Position numbers and translations under genes: made by a program. Below, piece after piece: positions 1 through 10,416 of a DNA stretch of 64,000 nt. The stretch is from Lepidostoma basale. Lineage: Eukaryota; Arthropoda; Insecta; Trichoptera; Lepidostomatidae. Below the pieces are notes generated by a model. That model did no database searches and was not told the origin of the DNA. It worked only from the letters and a program-made list of their open reading frames with translations. The number at the start of each line of letters is the position of its first letter. The stretch's first letter is position 1. The stretch spans positions 744,001 through 808,000 of the forward strand of contig JAHDVF020000211.1 in the NCBI GenBank assembly GCA_022606425.2, read 5' to 3'.

Positions 1-171
1 TACCATGAAATTTCAAATAACATTTTTTTTATAAACAAATAGTTGTCTCAAATATTATTTTATATATATATATTTTTTTTTTAATAAATAAATATAAAGT
101 TTAATTGGTTATAAATATTTAAAAAATATATGTGAAAAGGTTATTAGTGAGAGGTCAGAGATAAAACTCAC

Positions 172-403
172 CAGCTTGATGGCGCTCTCCGGATAGAACT
201 TGCAGGGACGCAGGAAGATGAGGAGGAACTCGTCGTCGTCCCTGTAGTACAAGTCTTTGTTCTCGTGCAACAGTTCTCGCAGGCGCAGGGTGGCCTCCGC
301 GCGCCTCTCGGGGGTCTCCCGCAACTCCTCCTCGGCCTGCTGCGCCACCTCCTTGCTGAGGGGGCGCTGGTCGATGAAAAATTCCGATGCCTGCGACATC
401 GCT
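172..403 (-). CDS. CRAL-TRIO domain lipid-transfer protein, first coding exon (partial gene)
   Basis: Seen: ATG at 399..397 opens a 76-codon exon starting MSQASEFFIDQRPL and ending at a GTGAGT donor just after position 172. An AG acceptor lies four bases upstream of the ATG, so at least one non-coding exon must exist further right. The sequence ERRAEATLRLRELL..DDEFLLIFLRPCKFYPE is the helical CRAL-TRIO N-terminal domain that precedes the Sec14-type lipid pocket in alpha-tocopherol-transfer-like and clavesin-like proteins. The lipid-binding domain itself lies left of the window. Family knowledge: such proteins carry small hydrophobic ligands (tocopherol, retinal, phosphoinositides) in the cytosol. 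Which paralogue this is cannot be told from the N-terminal domain. The exon is clearly GC-richer than its surroundings. Confidence 0.88.
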
Positions 404-458
404 CTGGAAACAGACAGACCCACTTAAGATCAGACAACACAATTCCACTTAACTATTG

Positions 459-558
459 TAACTAACCATCACGCCATCTCTCCGTAAGGGTAGGCAGAGA
501 GGATACACCGCCATACTACTCTGTCCTGACATACATCTCGAAATTCCTCTACAACCCG
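459..558 (-). mobile_element. LINE-A 3'-end fragment
   Basis: The reverse complement of the common LINE-A 3' end (GGCGTGATGGTTAGTTAG) starts here with CTAACC and runs about 100 bp before identity is lost. Confidence 0.75.
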
Positions 559-632
559 TATATATGATTCAAAACTGATATCAAATCAAATCAATTTATT
601 TTCTCAAAAGATATTACAAACAACAATTATAG

Positions 633-932
633 AATCAATTGTATCTCAATAGAGACGAAGATGCAAATTGGAATCAGAATATGGTTGATCGAGGCGTTTA
701 CAGGACTTATGACCTGTCATTGGTTGGGTTAAGCGCACGCCTTATGCAATACAACACTCCCCATTTCACCACCATGTCTGACAATTTTTTGGAAGTTGTA
801 TACATGTCAATCTGCAACACCACCCTTTGCATAGCTAGTTTATTCAATCTACACACTAACACCATCTATGAAGATTGTATTTAATTTTTATAAACTGGTT
901 TTTATAAACTTATTTAAATTTTATAAACTGGT
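633..932 (+). mobile_element. Element D, about 300 bp, with 12-bp target duplication
   Basis: CAACAATTATAG occurs at 621..632 and again at 933..944, exactly flanking this stretch, and joining the flanks restores the LINE-F tail. Related copies lie at 13248..13410 (+) and 50745..50930 (-), sharing the segment TTTACAGGACTTATGACCTG. I see no tRNA-type A/B boxes, no terminal inverted repeat and no coding region. The right end has short TTTATAAACTGG repeats. It behaves like a retroposed element but the class is unknown. Confidence 0.7.
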
Positions 933-977
933 CAACAATTATAGTTTAAGACATCTATTGAGAACAGGTAAAATATA

Positions 978-1297
978 ATAAACATATGCCTTCGCGGTAG
1001 CCGGCCCTTCAGCCGGTAACAATCTTCCAGCAGACCTTAAGTGCATTGAGAACCAATCAGAGTTTAGATCGAGACTCAAAACGCACCTTTTCAAATTATC
1101 ATTTCCTGACAGGAAGGACTGATCGACTACGTCAGGTGCAGCCCTCATACTAAATATGTTTATTATTGTTGTTATCATTATTATTATTTGTATTATTTTT
1201 ATCTAGTTGATAAAACGGAGCATCTTCTACAGCGCCCTTGAGATGAGTAATTCATAAAAATGGCGCTCTATAAAGTATCCAATTTAGTATTATTATA
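978..1297 (+). mobile_element. LINE-E 3' end (CR1/jockey-like C-terminus)
   Basis: The plus strand reads NNLPADLKCIENQSEF then SRLKTHLFKLSFP, the usual end of CR1/jockey-type LINE proteins, followed by a 3' UTR with TTA repeats. About 245 bp match 13929..14172 closely. It sits inside the LINE-F copy. Confidence 0.65.
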
Positions 1298-1714
1298 TAC
1301 CAGGAACGCATGAGGGATGGTTCGACATTAGGAATACAAGATACTCTCCAAAGTCAATAGTATTTATCTTCTAAACGTACTTTTACGAATATGAAAGACG
1401 TTGATCTCCGAAGCGATCATATTCAGCAGTTTGATTGCTCTCCCCACAGGCATCACTAGAGGCAGGTTAATAAAACAGTATGTGCTGACGCTGTCGAAGA
1501 TAACCATCCGGAACATACAGATGGATAGCCTCCGAGACGACGGAATAAGTATGAAGAAATGGGTAAGTGTGCACCCATCCCTCCTTATCTGCAAACTATT
1601 GGTCTCCAGCATGCCCAAGAGGAATGCAGTGGGATAAAGCCAAGGATAGCTACCAAACTCGCTCATATAGAGATATCTCAGAAATCTTTTCTGAACCCTC
1701 TTACAGACAACGCA

Positions 1715-1885
1715 GTAAACAAGGTCTTGGACTTTGACTTGGACTTAGATCATCTGGCTTACAGAGGTTCAGCTCATGTGGCTATTCCTCTTACGTCTGA
1801 TAGGAACATTGCTGGAAGGTAATTTGGTGGGTTGTTAGTTTATGCGGGGGCATGATTTGTGTGGCCCGGAGTGTTCCTCTGAAAG
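1715..1885 (+). repeat. Repeat G, copy 1
   Basis: About 170 bp (TTACAGAGGTTCAGCTCATG and following) are closely repeated at 32393..32570 on the same strand. No coding capacity was recognised. Confidence 0.7.
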
Positions 1886-1980
1886 GGGATCGATTTTGGG
1901 CGCTTGTGGAGGCTGGAGGTGTTTGGGTCGTAATTTGAGAGGTCTTTTATTGTGGGGTTAGGATGTGAAGGGAGTCCTTT

Positions 1981-2155
1981 CTAAAAACGCTCGGCAAGTT
2001 TCAGAATGAATTCATCTATCATCGGGATTCCCGATTCTGGGTGCAGTTCTGTGATCCTGCTCCATGGAGGCGCACCAAGCGATAAACGGATAGCCTTATT
2101 TCGCAGGATTTGGAGTTTTCGTATCTGACTCGAAGCTGCATAGCCCCAGATTGGG
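1981..2155 (-). mobile_element. Jockey-like LINE C-terminal fragment
   Basis: The minus strand reads SPIWGYAASSQIRKLQILRN, then AIRLSLGAPPW and IPMIDEFILKLAERF before a stop. This is the region after the reverse transcriptase in jockey/I-type elements (WG..A..S.I.KLQ..QNK..R...GAP). It breaks at about 2155 against a LINE-B piece. Confidence 0.65.
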
Positions 2156-2275
2156 GAGAGGATGAATCCGTCCAGAATCCCAAACGTTGTGATGCATCGG
2201 ATTCCCGTTGGCTGCCGTTCCCCCGGAAGACCACCATAAAGATAGAGATATAGCTCAGAGTCAACTTGTTTTATT
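2155..2275 (+). mobile_element. LINE-B fragment
   Basis: The plus strand reads RMNPSRIPNVVMHRIPVGCR, parallel to RMDPTRIPHAVEHQIPAGYR in the longer copy at 21548..21736. Confidence 0.6.
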
Positions 2276-2290
2276 TTTTCTAATATCAAA

Positions 2291-2567
2291 GCCGTGCCAC
2301 ACTGTTTTAAACAAGCTCTCCACATCGGTCTCCACCGGCGGTTTAAAACTGTGTAGACACTTGTTTGAAACCAAATTTTGTTTGACCTTCAACAAACTTT
2401 GTGGACGGACGCGCATAGTATGCGTGTTGATCCACCGTTTAAACACGCATTCCACGTGTGGAGAGCTTGTTTACAACAGTATGTGGACGCTACACCAACC
2501 GTGGGCTCCACAGCTTTCCACCAATGTCACCCCTGTGGAGAGCTTGTTTCAAACAGTGTGGCACGGC
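2291..2567. mobile_element. MITE of about 277 bp with long imperfect TIRs
   Basis: The first about 34 bp (from GCCGTGCCACACTGTTTTAA) are the inverted complement of the last about 34 bp, with one or two mismatches. The motif TGTGGAGAGCTTGTTT also recurs internally near 2456, giving a many-armed fold. No ORF belongs to it and I could not fix a target duplication. Confidence 0.6.
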
Positions 2568-3021
2568 CTTTATGTGTATTATGTATTAATTTTTTTATCT
2601 AAAATTTCGTTATATTATTGGGAAAGTTGTTTTGATTTCAGATTATTGTATGTTATTACTCATACCTATTCAGATAAACTTGGACAGGGTGCTGTGGAGT
2701 GGAGAGAAGCGATAATACATATGATAGTTTTTCCCGAAACTCCCACCGCACGAGCACGGGAGCTGACGCGATATTGAATGCGGCGTTAAATTGCTTTCGT
2801 TGTCAAGAGGAGCATTATAATATTTTCGTTCGACTAAGATAAACAGATTATTACTCCACACATGACATGTAGTGCGTGCCCGTGCTTGTCTTATCGGAAA
2901 AAATACATTTCAAAACGGTTGATGCCTCTTTGTGATACGCTGCAAACTGATATTTTTGCTAACAGGGGGGGTAATCAAATCGTGCTGAAGATCGCCATTT
3001 TAAATAGCTTTAATTGCAGAC
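2568..3021. other. Unassigned stretch
   Basis: I see no gene or named repeat in these 450 bases. The open frames here are short and unlike known proteins. Confidence 0.4.
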
Positions 3022-3166
3022 AATATTATTATTATTTTGTTGAATCGTTTTTTACATCATTACAGCGCCAGCCTAATCAATGTAAAGGGTATAGCTACCA
3101 TATTGATTCTCATGACATGTGATAGGTAGCCAACCTATCGCCATTTTATTGTCACTACACCAGATA
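3022..3166 (-). mobile_element. SINE-H 3' body fragment
   Basis: Matches the 3' body of the tRNA-derived SINE at 36099..36362, including the AAT-rich tail, the GTAAAGGGTAT block and ATGTGATAGGTAG. The tRNA-like head is missing. Confidence 0.65.
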
Positions 3167-3190
3167 AAAGACAGATACATCAGATAATTT

Positions 3191-3308
3191 GTTTATCTGG
3201 GAAGCATGTTTACAAGAGATAGAAGAATGGAGAAAGATATCGGAAGAAGGGTTGGAGCTGGAAACAAAATAATTGGTGCACTCAAAGTCATTACCGCAAA
3301 TAGACGCA
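3191..3308 (+). mobile_element. LINE-A internal fragment
   Basis: The plus strand reads LGSMFT.. then RRVGAG and IGALKVITANR, the LINE-A segment just after the RT domain. It ends abruptly at another LINE type. Confidence 0.65.
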
Positions 3309-3326
3309 TTCTAGTCTCGACTCATT

Positions 3327-3735
3327 ATGTACTCTCAGCTTACCCAAGGGAAACGCTCACACGGTGGTCAGAGGAAACGCTTTAAGGACTCCCTAGAAGG
3401 AAACCTACAAAAGACTGGCATCGACTATGATTGCTGGGAAAAGACTGCAGAAGACAGACCTAGGTGGAGAACAGCAGTACATAAAGGTACGCAAGACTTT
3501 GAAGCACAGCGCAGAGACGACGTCGCAGAGAGGAGGAGGAGGAGAAAGGAGAGACCACTGGGAGACGAAGGAGACGAAACGCCTTCCCCTGCCCTAGATG
3601 CCCCAAAATTTGTGGGTCCAGAATCGGGCTCTTCAGTCACATGCAAACCCACAACCGTGAAGGATAGTCTTCCTCGGACACGAGGGACAGCCGATGATGA
3701 TGATGATCTTATTAGAAGCGTATAGAACAACTAGA
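3327..3735 (+). mobile_element. LINE C-terminus with C2H2 zinc finger and GAT tail
   Basis: GGQRKRFKDSLEGNLQKTGI, then WEKTAEDRPRWRTAVHKGT, is the conserved C-terminal region of a common arthropod LINE. In the next frame (about 3582..3665) FPCPRCPKICGSRIGLFSHM followed by QTHNREG and a stop gives a C2H2 finger, so one frameshift separates the two parts. The copy ends in repeated GAT. Confidence 0.65.
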
Positions 3736-4146
3736 AGTCAAATAGACTTAGATTGCCCTTCAAATAAGATCTAGTAAGATTGCTTATCTCTCACCTTTCG
3801 AAATAATTTATATTTTTATTATATAACAACTTATAAATAACAATAATCTTTGTATATCATCGAAAACCAATAATTTTGTTATTTGAAAGTTAACGAGCAT
3901 CGAGATAAGATTAATGAGTTTGTCCCAGAGCACAATAAACACTCGAGTGATTGCGACATATTGTGTCACATTGTTCGGGGATCATCTGACTTAATTTAAC
4001 TTAAATGGTTCAAGTGCGACTCTTAAAACATGAACAAAGTTCACACAGCAAAATTACAAAACCAATCGTGTTACAAAGATCAAAGTAGCAACGAGATATA
4101 TAAAGTATATTTATATATAATTAACTATGTAGAATTAGCGATATAG

Positions 4147-4491
4147 ATGTGGTCCTATAGAAGACTATTAGGAATTTCCTGGAGAGACCACATCACGAAT
4201 GAGGAAGTTCTTCAGGGAATCGAAGGAGGAAGGCACCTGCTCAGGACCTTGTCCGAAAGGCGTACAAAATGGATCGGCCATGTAATACGACAAGAAGGTC
4301 TCTTGCATGCCATAATGGAGGGTATGACCGAGGGGACAAACTCTAGGGGACGCCCACGCCGAGAGTACCTGGAGGACCTGTTGGTGGACATGCGCTGCTC
4401 ATCATATGCAGATTTCAAAAGAGCCGCACAATACAGGGAAGAATGGAAGAGAATAATAGAAAAAATTGCTGCAAACCAATCCCAGGATTGA
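4147..4491 (+). mobile_element. LINE-M C-terminal ORF fragment, 114 aa open
   Basis: An uninterrupted frame reads WSYRRLLGISWRDHITNEEV, then ERRTKWIGHVIRQEGLLHAI and SRGRPRREYLEDLL. This is the post-RT region (W..HI, RGRPR..W/Y) of non-LTR elements. It ends in ANQSQD and a stop, and 28110..28360 ends alike on the other strand. The LINE-A tail of 4498..4915 abuts it. Confidence 0.65.
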
Positions 4492-4497
4492 AACTTT

Positions 4498-4915
4498 TAA
4501 ACTAACTAACTAACAAATCATCACGCCGTGTCCCCGTGGGGGTAGGCAAAAAGGATGGCTCTTTCTTGACATGCCTCTCGAGCTTCAGTAACATGCACGC
4601 GCGTCAATTTTTCTAAATTCGAATATGACCTTTTAGTATTTGATTAATTTGGTCATGGCATGCTTTCCTTGGTCTTTCGCGGCTTCTCTTTTCACTCACA
4701 CTGCTTGTATACAACATTTTAATCATTCTTTTCTCATCCATTCGTTCCATATGTTCAAATCATCTCACGGATCCTTTTTTTAATTTTACATATATGATGT
4801 AATTATCCACCTTACATTTCTTCCTTATTTATTCGTTATTCTTAGTGATCTCATTTTATCGACTTTCATCCATCTTTTGCCAGCTCCAAGCTTCACTTCC
4901 ACAGTTATACATTTA
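4498..4915 (-). mobile_element. LINE-A 3'-end copy
   Basis: Starts with (CTAA)n and the complement of the LINE-A end at 4525..4560, then about 360 bp of degraded post-RT sequence with frame breaks. Confidence 0.75.
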
Positions 4916-5044
4916 ATCAGAAAATCAAAGAAAATGCATTACCAGCGGCGGGTTAAACGGTTAGCGGACTAGGCCCCCGAATTCTTAAAATAGCTTTTCA
5001 TTAGGATTCAAGGAAATATACATCTTCTTCTTAAATAGGATATT

Positions 5045-5250
5045 AAATTTAGTCCGGTTGTAAAGTTGTCCGCCTTTCTCTCCATCTCATTGGTGGTCGT
5101 CCTGGTGGTTGACAACCCCTGGTGTCTCTTACATCATGATCTTGGGAATCCTCGCTGGATCCATCCCCTCGATGTGGTCCCTCCAGAATCATCTTCTCTG
5201 ACTACTCCATCTCACTATGTCATCGATTTTTCAGGATCTGCGGATCTCTT
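5045..5250 (-). mobile_element. LINE-B fragment
   Basis: The minus strand reads IDDIVRWSSQRR then WRDHIEGMDPARIPKIMM, matching the LINE-B motif VRWGRQRR..HVQRMDPTRIP. Confidence 0.6.
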
Positions 5251-5282
5251 CGTTATACCTAACCTATATCCTAACTTCCTTA

Positions 5283-5410
5283 TACCTCTTGTCTGCAAGT
5301 AGCACAGCGTCGTCCGCATACAACAAACAGCTTACTGACACACCGTTCATTTTTGCACCTGTTTCCAACCCTTTCATCTCTTTCATACACTTGCTGCTTC
5401 TATGTAACTA
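5283..5410 (-). mobile_element. LINE-A reverse-transcriptase fragment
   Basis: The minus strand encodes KEMKGLETGAKMNGVSVSCL, then LYADDAVLLA, covering RT motif C (YADD). Confidence 0.65.
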
Positions 5411-5696
5411 TTGATATTCCTAAGGAAAAAAAAATTGTTTTAAATTTTAAATTTAACATAATCTGTCATTAAAATTGCGTATATACTCGTACGTAATAAA
5501 AAATAAGCATTAGTAATATTTTAAATAAGTTTACGATGTGGTTATCTTGTAACATCTGGAATGCCACCATGTTAAATTAATTTTCCAAGCGCTTTTGTTT
5601 TGTACTTATATACTGAAAAAATATTAATAAAAATTTAGCCTTGCATTTTAAACAACACATGAAATAGAAATGACAACCGATACAAAGAGGACAAAG

Positions 5697-6240
5697 AACC
5701 ATCACGCCGTTTCCCCGGAGGGGTAGCCAGAGAGGATGGACCGCCACATTGTTCTAGCCTGACATAAGTCTCGGGCCTCTTCTACATTCACACACCGTGA
5801 AACGCACGCTCATCGATTGTTCCTGCTTCAAACACACATTTCAGTAATTGATTAATTTGATCAAGCCATGTCTTCCTTGACCTTCATCGACATTGTTTTC
5901 CATTCACACTATTCTTCCATATGTCTAAACCATCTAAGTGACCCTTTCTTAATTTTATTTTGGACAAATCCATCCGCCTTACATTCCTTTCTAACTTCTT
6001 CAAGTATTCAAGTATACCCAAGTATTCTATCATAAATTGTTTTTTACACATTCTTCTTGATCTAATTTTTGTGGCATTTAGCCTAAATTCATACATCTTC
6101 TGCCAACTCCAAGCTTCACTTCCATACATAAGGATTGGAACTAGATCTCCATTGTGCACTGCCTTTTTTGTTTCAGTCGACATATTTATATTTGCAGTTA
6201 TGATTCTGTTTCCAGCACCAACCTTTCTGATACTGACACA
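5697..6240 (-). mobile_element. LINE-A 3'-end copy, decayed
   Basis: Starts with CCATCACGCCGTTTCCCCGG and runs back to GAGNRIITANINMSTETKKA. VLIPILMYGSEAWSWQK-type text is readable but several stops and frameshifts are present. Confidence 0.75.
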
Positions 6241-6554
6241 CAACGCCAAATTCCTTCACGTGTAATATTTTTACGAAAAACGCATATTTATTTACAACAT
6301 TTACTACGCAAGAACCTACGTACAGACATAATTAAAAAGATAACTAGGAAAAGTTTTTATCCGCGTGTAGGTAGGCACATATTACATTACATGTTTATAG
6401 GCTGGCTATGAATCAACTCATGTGATGTGGGTTCATATCCATAACCGTATAAAAAATTCACTGGATTATTGGATTAAATACATAATTACCAGTTCTTACC
6501 CTGGCCTTGTTAGTACCAAATGTCATTAGGACCATGATTAAACCACTTATAAAA

Positions 6555-7530
6555 ACTAACTAACTAACCATCACGCCGTTTCCCCGAAGGGGTAGGCAGA
6601 AAGAATGGACTGCCACAGCTTTCTTTCCTGACATATTTCTCTCGCTTCCTCAACATTCATACATCGTGTCATGCACGCGCGTCGATTTCTCTAACTCCTC
6701 ACATGGCCGACATTCAATATTTGATTTATTTGATCGTGCCACGTTTTCCTTGGTCTTCCTCTATTTCTGGTACCATTTACAGCATTAACATATAATTTTT
6801 TTACCATTCTTTCTTCATTCATTCTTTCCATATGTCCAAACCATCTTAATGATCCTTTCATTATTTTGTTCATGACACCATCATTCGCACCGCATTCACT
6901 TCTTATATTTTCATTCGACCCTCTATCATACACAGAGTATCTACACATTCGTCTAAGAGATCTCATTTCTACTGCATTTATTCTACTTTCGTCCTTCCTT
7001 TGCCAGTTCCATGCTTCGCTTCCATACATAAGGGTCGGTAGAAGAACACCATTGTGCACTGCCATTCTAGCTTTTTTGGATAGGTTTTTGTTTGCGATGA
7101 CAACTTTAAGTGCACCATTCACTTTGTTGCCTGTCCCAACCCTTCTTTCAATATCCCTCTCTACTCTCCCATCTCTTGTAAACATACTACCTGAATACAC
7201 AAACTCAACTACTTGCTCCAAATTTTCACCATTCACGCTAATGTTGCAGGCTGTCATGGTTTCTTCCTTTTCAAAAATCATTACCTTGGACTTATTAACA
7301 TTCATCATCAGATCATTTCGCATGCATACCTCATACATACTATTCACCAGGACTTGTAGTTCATGCTCGTTGTCTGCAAGTAGGACAGCGTCATCCGCAT
7401 ACAAGAGACAGCTTACTGACACTCCGCTCATTTTGGCACCTACATCCAACCCTTTCAGCTCTTTCATACAATTGTCCATATACAGATTAAATAACCACGG
7501 GGACATTACGCAACCTTGTTTGACCACTTA
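6555..7530 (-). mobile_element. LINE-A copy with RT motifs B to C-terminus
   Basis: A 278-codon frame (7527..6691) reads VKQGCVMSPWLFNLYMDNCM (RT motif B), CLLYADDAVLLADNEHEL (motif C), [40 protein letters not shown] and [18 protein letters not shown]. It then frameshifts into the 3' end and (CTAA)n at 6555..6577. This is one of the better preserved 3' halves; the 5' end is truncated before motif B. Confidence 0.85.
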
Positions 7531-7823
7531 TATCAATACAATATACTAGTTGCAACCCGTAAAATATTCACAAAAGTAAAGATTTTCTCCTTTTGTTTTC
7601 TACACTACTATCATACAATAATCAGAACAAAATTCAAAATAATCCATAAACTTTATCGGGCATGCGCATCGTGTGAATTTCGAATTACTTTCGGAAAGAA
7701 TCGAAGTATTCCTCTCTCGCTCTCTTATATTAAAAATATTATTTTACCCTTTCTTGGCGACATCTGGGGTTTTGCCTATTAATTTTATGATTTTTGCTTA
7801 AGTTCTAAATGGAATATTTTAAA

Positions 7824-8245
7824 GAAAGCGAAGCATGGAACTGGCCAAAGAATAAGAAGAGCGGAATAAATTCTATAGAGTAAGTAAACCGATGAATGAC
7901 AGTTTTTCTGTTCCTGGTATATTCTAGAGCGAAAGAAAATATATTGAAAAAATATATAGAAGGATCCCTGTGTTGGTTTGGACACATGGATTGCGTGGAT
8001 GAAGAAATTAAGAAAATATACGCTAACGATATGAATAGAGTCTGGAAAAAATACTGAGGAAAAGATGGCATTACAAAATTGATAAAATTTTAGAAGGCAG
8101 TCAAGTTCGATGAGCATGCGTGTCACAGTGTACGAATGTAGAAGAGGCGCAAGAGTTATGTCAAGATAAAACAGTGTGGCGGTTCATCCTCTCGGCCCAC
8201 GCCTCCAGAGAAACGATGTGATGGTCGGTTAGTTAATTAGTAGGT
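7824..8245 (+). mobile_element. LINE-A 3'-end copy, heavily mutated
   Basis: Recognisable from GCATGGAACTGGCC to the tail GGTTAGTTAATTAG. A further 40-bp 3'-tail scrap (ACCCCTACGGGGAACGG then GTTTG repeats) lies at about 8305..8345. Confidence 0.65.
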
Positions 8246-8550
8246 AGGATGTTAGTGAGTATATAACTCGAATGTGGAGATTCGGTTTGTCAGGTTTATT
8301 TGCTTACCCCTACGGGGAACGGAGTGTTGGTTTGTTGTTGTTTTAAGTTATTATGTAGATAATATATTTTTTAAACATTTTTACCAACATAAATATATTT
8401 TTTCAATTAAAACTTAATTATAAATACTTGAAATTACCCAAAATGATATTAGATGGTCCATTGTTTTGGCCGAAATACTATGATACTTCAACATTATTAA
8501 ATGTAAAAATTTATAACACTGTTATGATATCGTAAACATTTATTATTAGT

Positions 8551-8646
8551 CGCGACAGCTGTTTCGCCTACCGATGTTGGCAACATCAGGCGTTAACACC
8601 ATATCACCTGATGATGCCAACATCGGTTGGCGAAACAGCTGTCACG
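8551..8646. repeat. Palindromic repeat with hammerhead-ribozyme-like cores on both strands
   Basis: Two about 40-bp arms (8551..8590 and 8607..8646) are inverted copies. On the plus strand 8608..8643 reads CTGATGA, then T, a six-pair stem GCCAAC/GTTGGC, then GAAAC-AGCT-GTC. The minus strand (8589..8554) has CTGATGT in place of CTGATGA. This is the hammerhead order CUGANGA, stem II, GAAA, short stem III, UH. No pairing stem I is visible and one extra base follows CTGATGA. Microsatellite AAT follows at 8651. Confidence 0.5.
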
Positions 8647-8685
8647 AAAAATAAAATAATAATAATAATAAATTGTTATACAATA

Positions 8686-9295
8686 ACATGCGTGTTAAAT
8701 TTTAATACAATAGTTCAAAATGATACTTATTACATCTTGATATTTTCCAAAAAGATGGAGAGATAGTTAGAGTTTAGCATAACAATCGAAAATAACAGAC
8801 TCTTAAGTCTAGCAAGTTAAAGAAGAAGAAGAAGCAACTGATATTACCCGATCTAATGGCAATATATGTCCAGTTGATGCAGTCCTATACAGGAACCTAT
8901 GGCATCATATATCAAGTGTGTCAATTAGATGGAGTGTCAGAGTATCAGAGACCTCTGCCTGAAATACCAGTTATGCTTAGAGCAAGTAAATCTATTCGGT
9001 AAAAAATTGACCCTCCTATTTAAAGATCACATATTATCAATATTACAGAGATAATTTTTCGTTTACACTCACTATTCGTTCTCTGTAAAGCTTTCCACGT
9101 GTTTTAACACTCGTGTAGAAATTATCTTAATGTCCAATTAGTTATGAACACTTTTTATATAAAGTTTTGAAACCCCAGAAAGATGGTGCTACAGACGACA
9201 GTTGTATGTAACCATACAAGTGACCAAAATGCTTTAGCAACACGTTATAACAAATGTGAATTATCAAGAGCTATTAATACTACTATTTCTCGGCG
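8686..9295. other. Unassigned AT-rich stretch
   Basis: No gene or clear repeat is visible, apart from a GAA run at 8820..8836 that resembles a LINE-B tail. Confidence 0.4.
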
Positions 9296-9299
9296 CTAC

Positions 9300-9860
9300 A
9301 TCCCGATGTGGGACTTGGCCTCCTCCACTGGTTTCTGTCCCTGGTCACCTATCTTCATTCCCCAGCTCTTTTCATTTTCTCCCAGTCTTCGTCCACGTAA
9401 TCCGCCCATCTTTTTCTCGGTCTGCCTCTTGGTCTCTTTTCGCACGGCACCCAGATGGATATAATTTTTTTGTTTACTGCCCTCTGGCATTTTTTCTACA
9501 TGGCCAACCCACCATAAGCGTTGAGACTTACAGAATCTCACCACTGTTTCCTGGTTAATCAGTACTTCAAGTTCAAGATTTCTTTTGATTCTATAAATCT
9601 CATCCTCCAGCGTGGATCTAAAAAAAATTCTCCGAATTTTCCTCTCAAAAACTGCCAGCCTGCCTTCCTCTCTCTGCGTTAGAGACCATATCTCACAGCC
9701 GTAGGTGACTACCGGTCTTATAATAGTCTTATATATCAAAAGATTGGTGCTCCTGCTAATAATCTTAAACCCCAAAAGCTTCTTTCTTCTTCTTCTTCTA
9801 TCAAAAACTATTATCAATAAAAAAATACTTGAGTATATACGTAACTGACACATAATGACC
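9300..9860 (-). mobile_element. LINE-C C-terminal region
   Basis: The minus strand reads IIRPVVTYGCEIWSLTQREE, then GRLAVFERKIRRIF and WWVGHVEKMPEG. In a shifted frame it continues KRPRGRPRKRWADYVDEDW. The order YGCE.W, W.GHV, RGRPRKRW is the post-RT part of a non-LTR element. At least one frameshift breaks it. Confidence 0.75.
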
Positions 9861-10119
9861 CTAGGTTTAGAATTCAGAGCCGACGCTGTCAGAATCAAAA
9901 CCCTCCTTTGAACCAGCGAAATAAAGACACTTTATTAAAGGTTAAGACGTCAACACTGTGGAATTTGGAAGGAGATTTTAAACACTGTATTATCCACTTT
10001 ATTAAATAAAATAGATTATACAGTATTTATAGAAATTTCTAGAATAGAAAAGTCTTCTTCTATTCTAGAAATTTCTAGAATAGATAATTCTTCAAATTAG
10101 AAACGAAGACAGCAAGAAG

Positions 10120-10300
10120 CATTGTTTCGAAATCCTTCGTGGCAGAATACGAACCATGGACATCCGAAGGTTATGCAAAGTCAAGGATATTGTAAGAAGA
10201 AGGTTCTGGAATATATGTGACCAGAATGACAAATTCGAATGGCGTTTACCTCAAAGTAGACCTCCAAAGAGATGGAAATACAGCTGATAGTACACTTATC
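10120..10300 (+). mobile_element. LINE-B fragment, strongly decayed
   Basis: The plus strand reads TMDIRRLCKVKDIVRRRFWN and then SRPPKRWKYS, parallel to IREICEVEDILRW..RPKRWKDSW of the 16545 copy. Confidence 0.5.
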
Positions 10301-10416
10301 AAGAAGAAACTTGACGCAGGGAATAATAGGCCAAAAAACCTAGTCCAAGAAGAAGGTCTACACGTCGAGGAATTCATCGCCGCGACAAAGGGTCATTCTA
10401 CAATCTCTGTAATTAA

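Larger units (their letters stand above)
572..1690 (-). mobile_element. LINE-F 3' part, broken by two later insertions
   Basis: Minus-strand copy of a second non-LTR family whose C-terminal protein reads [18 protein letters not shown] (1600..1670). The 3' tail of ATCAA repeats is at 572..600. The copy matches 20744..21220 in reverse and is interrupted by element D (633..932) and by a LINE-E 3' end (about 978..1297). Confidence 0.75.

Noticed and set aside
939..1178. 79-codon open frame on the minus strand
   Set aside because: It lies antisense to the LINE-E C-terminus and crosses an insertion junction.
2208..2777. 189-codon open frame on the plus strand
   Set aside because: It runs through a LINE-B scrap, the 277-bp MITE and unrelated sequence; no family resemblance or codon bias.
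6866..7549. 227-codon open frame on the plus strand
   Set aside because: It is the antisense shadow of the LINE-A reverse transcriptase on the minus strand; its composition is low-complexity Leu/Ser/Phe and it matches nothing.
10030..10090. Perfect local palindrome ATTCTAGAAATTTCTAGAAT
   Set aside because: It is a short AT-rich inverted repeat without coding, ribozyme or terminal-repeat context.
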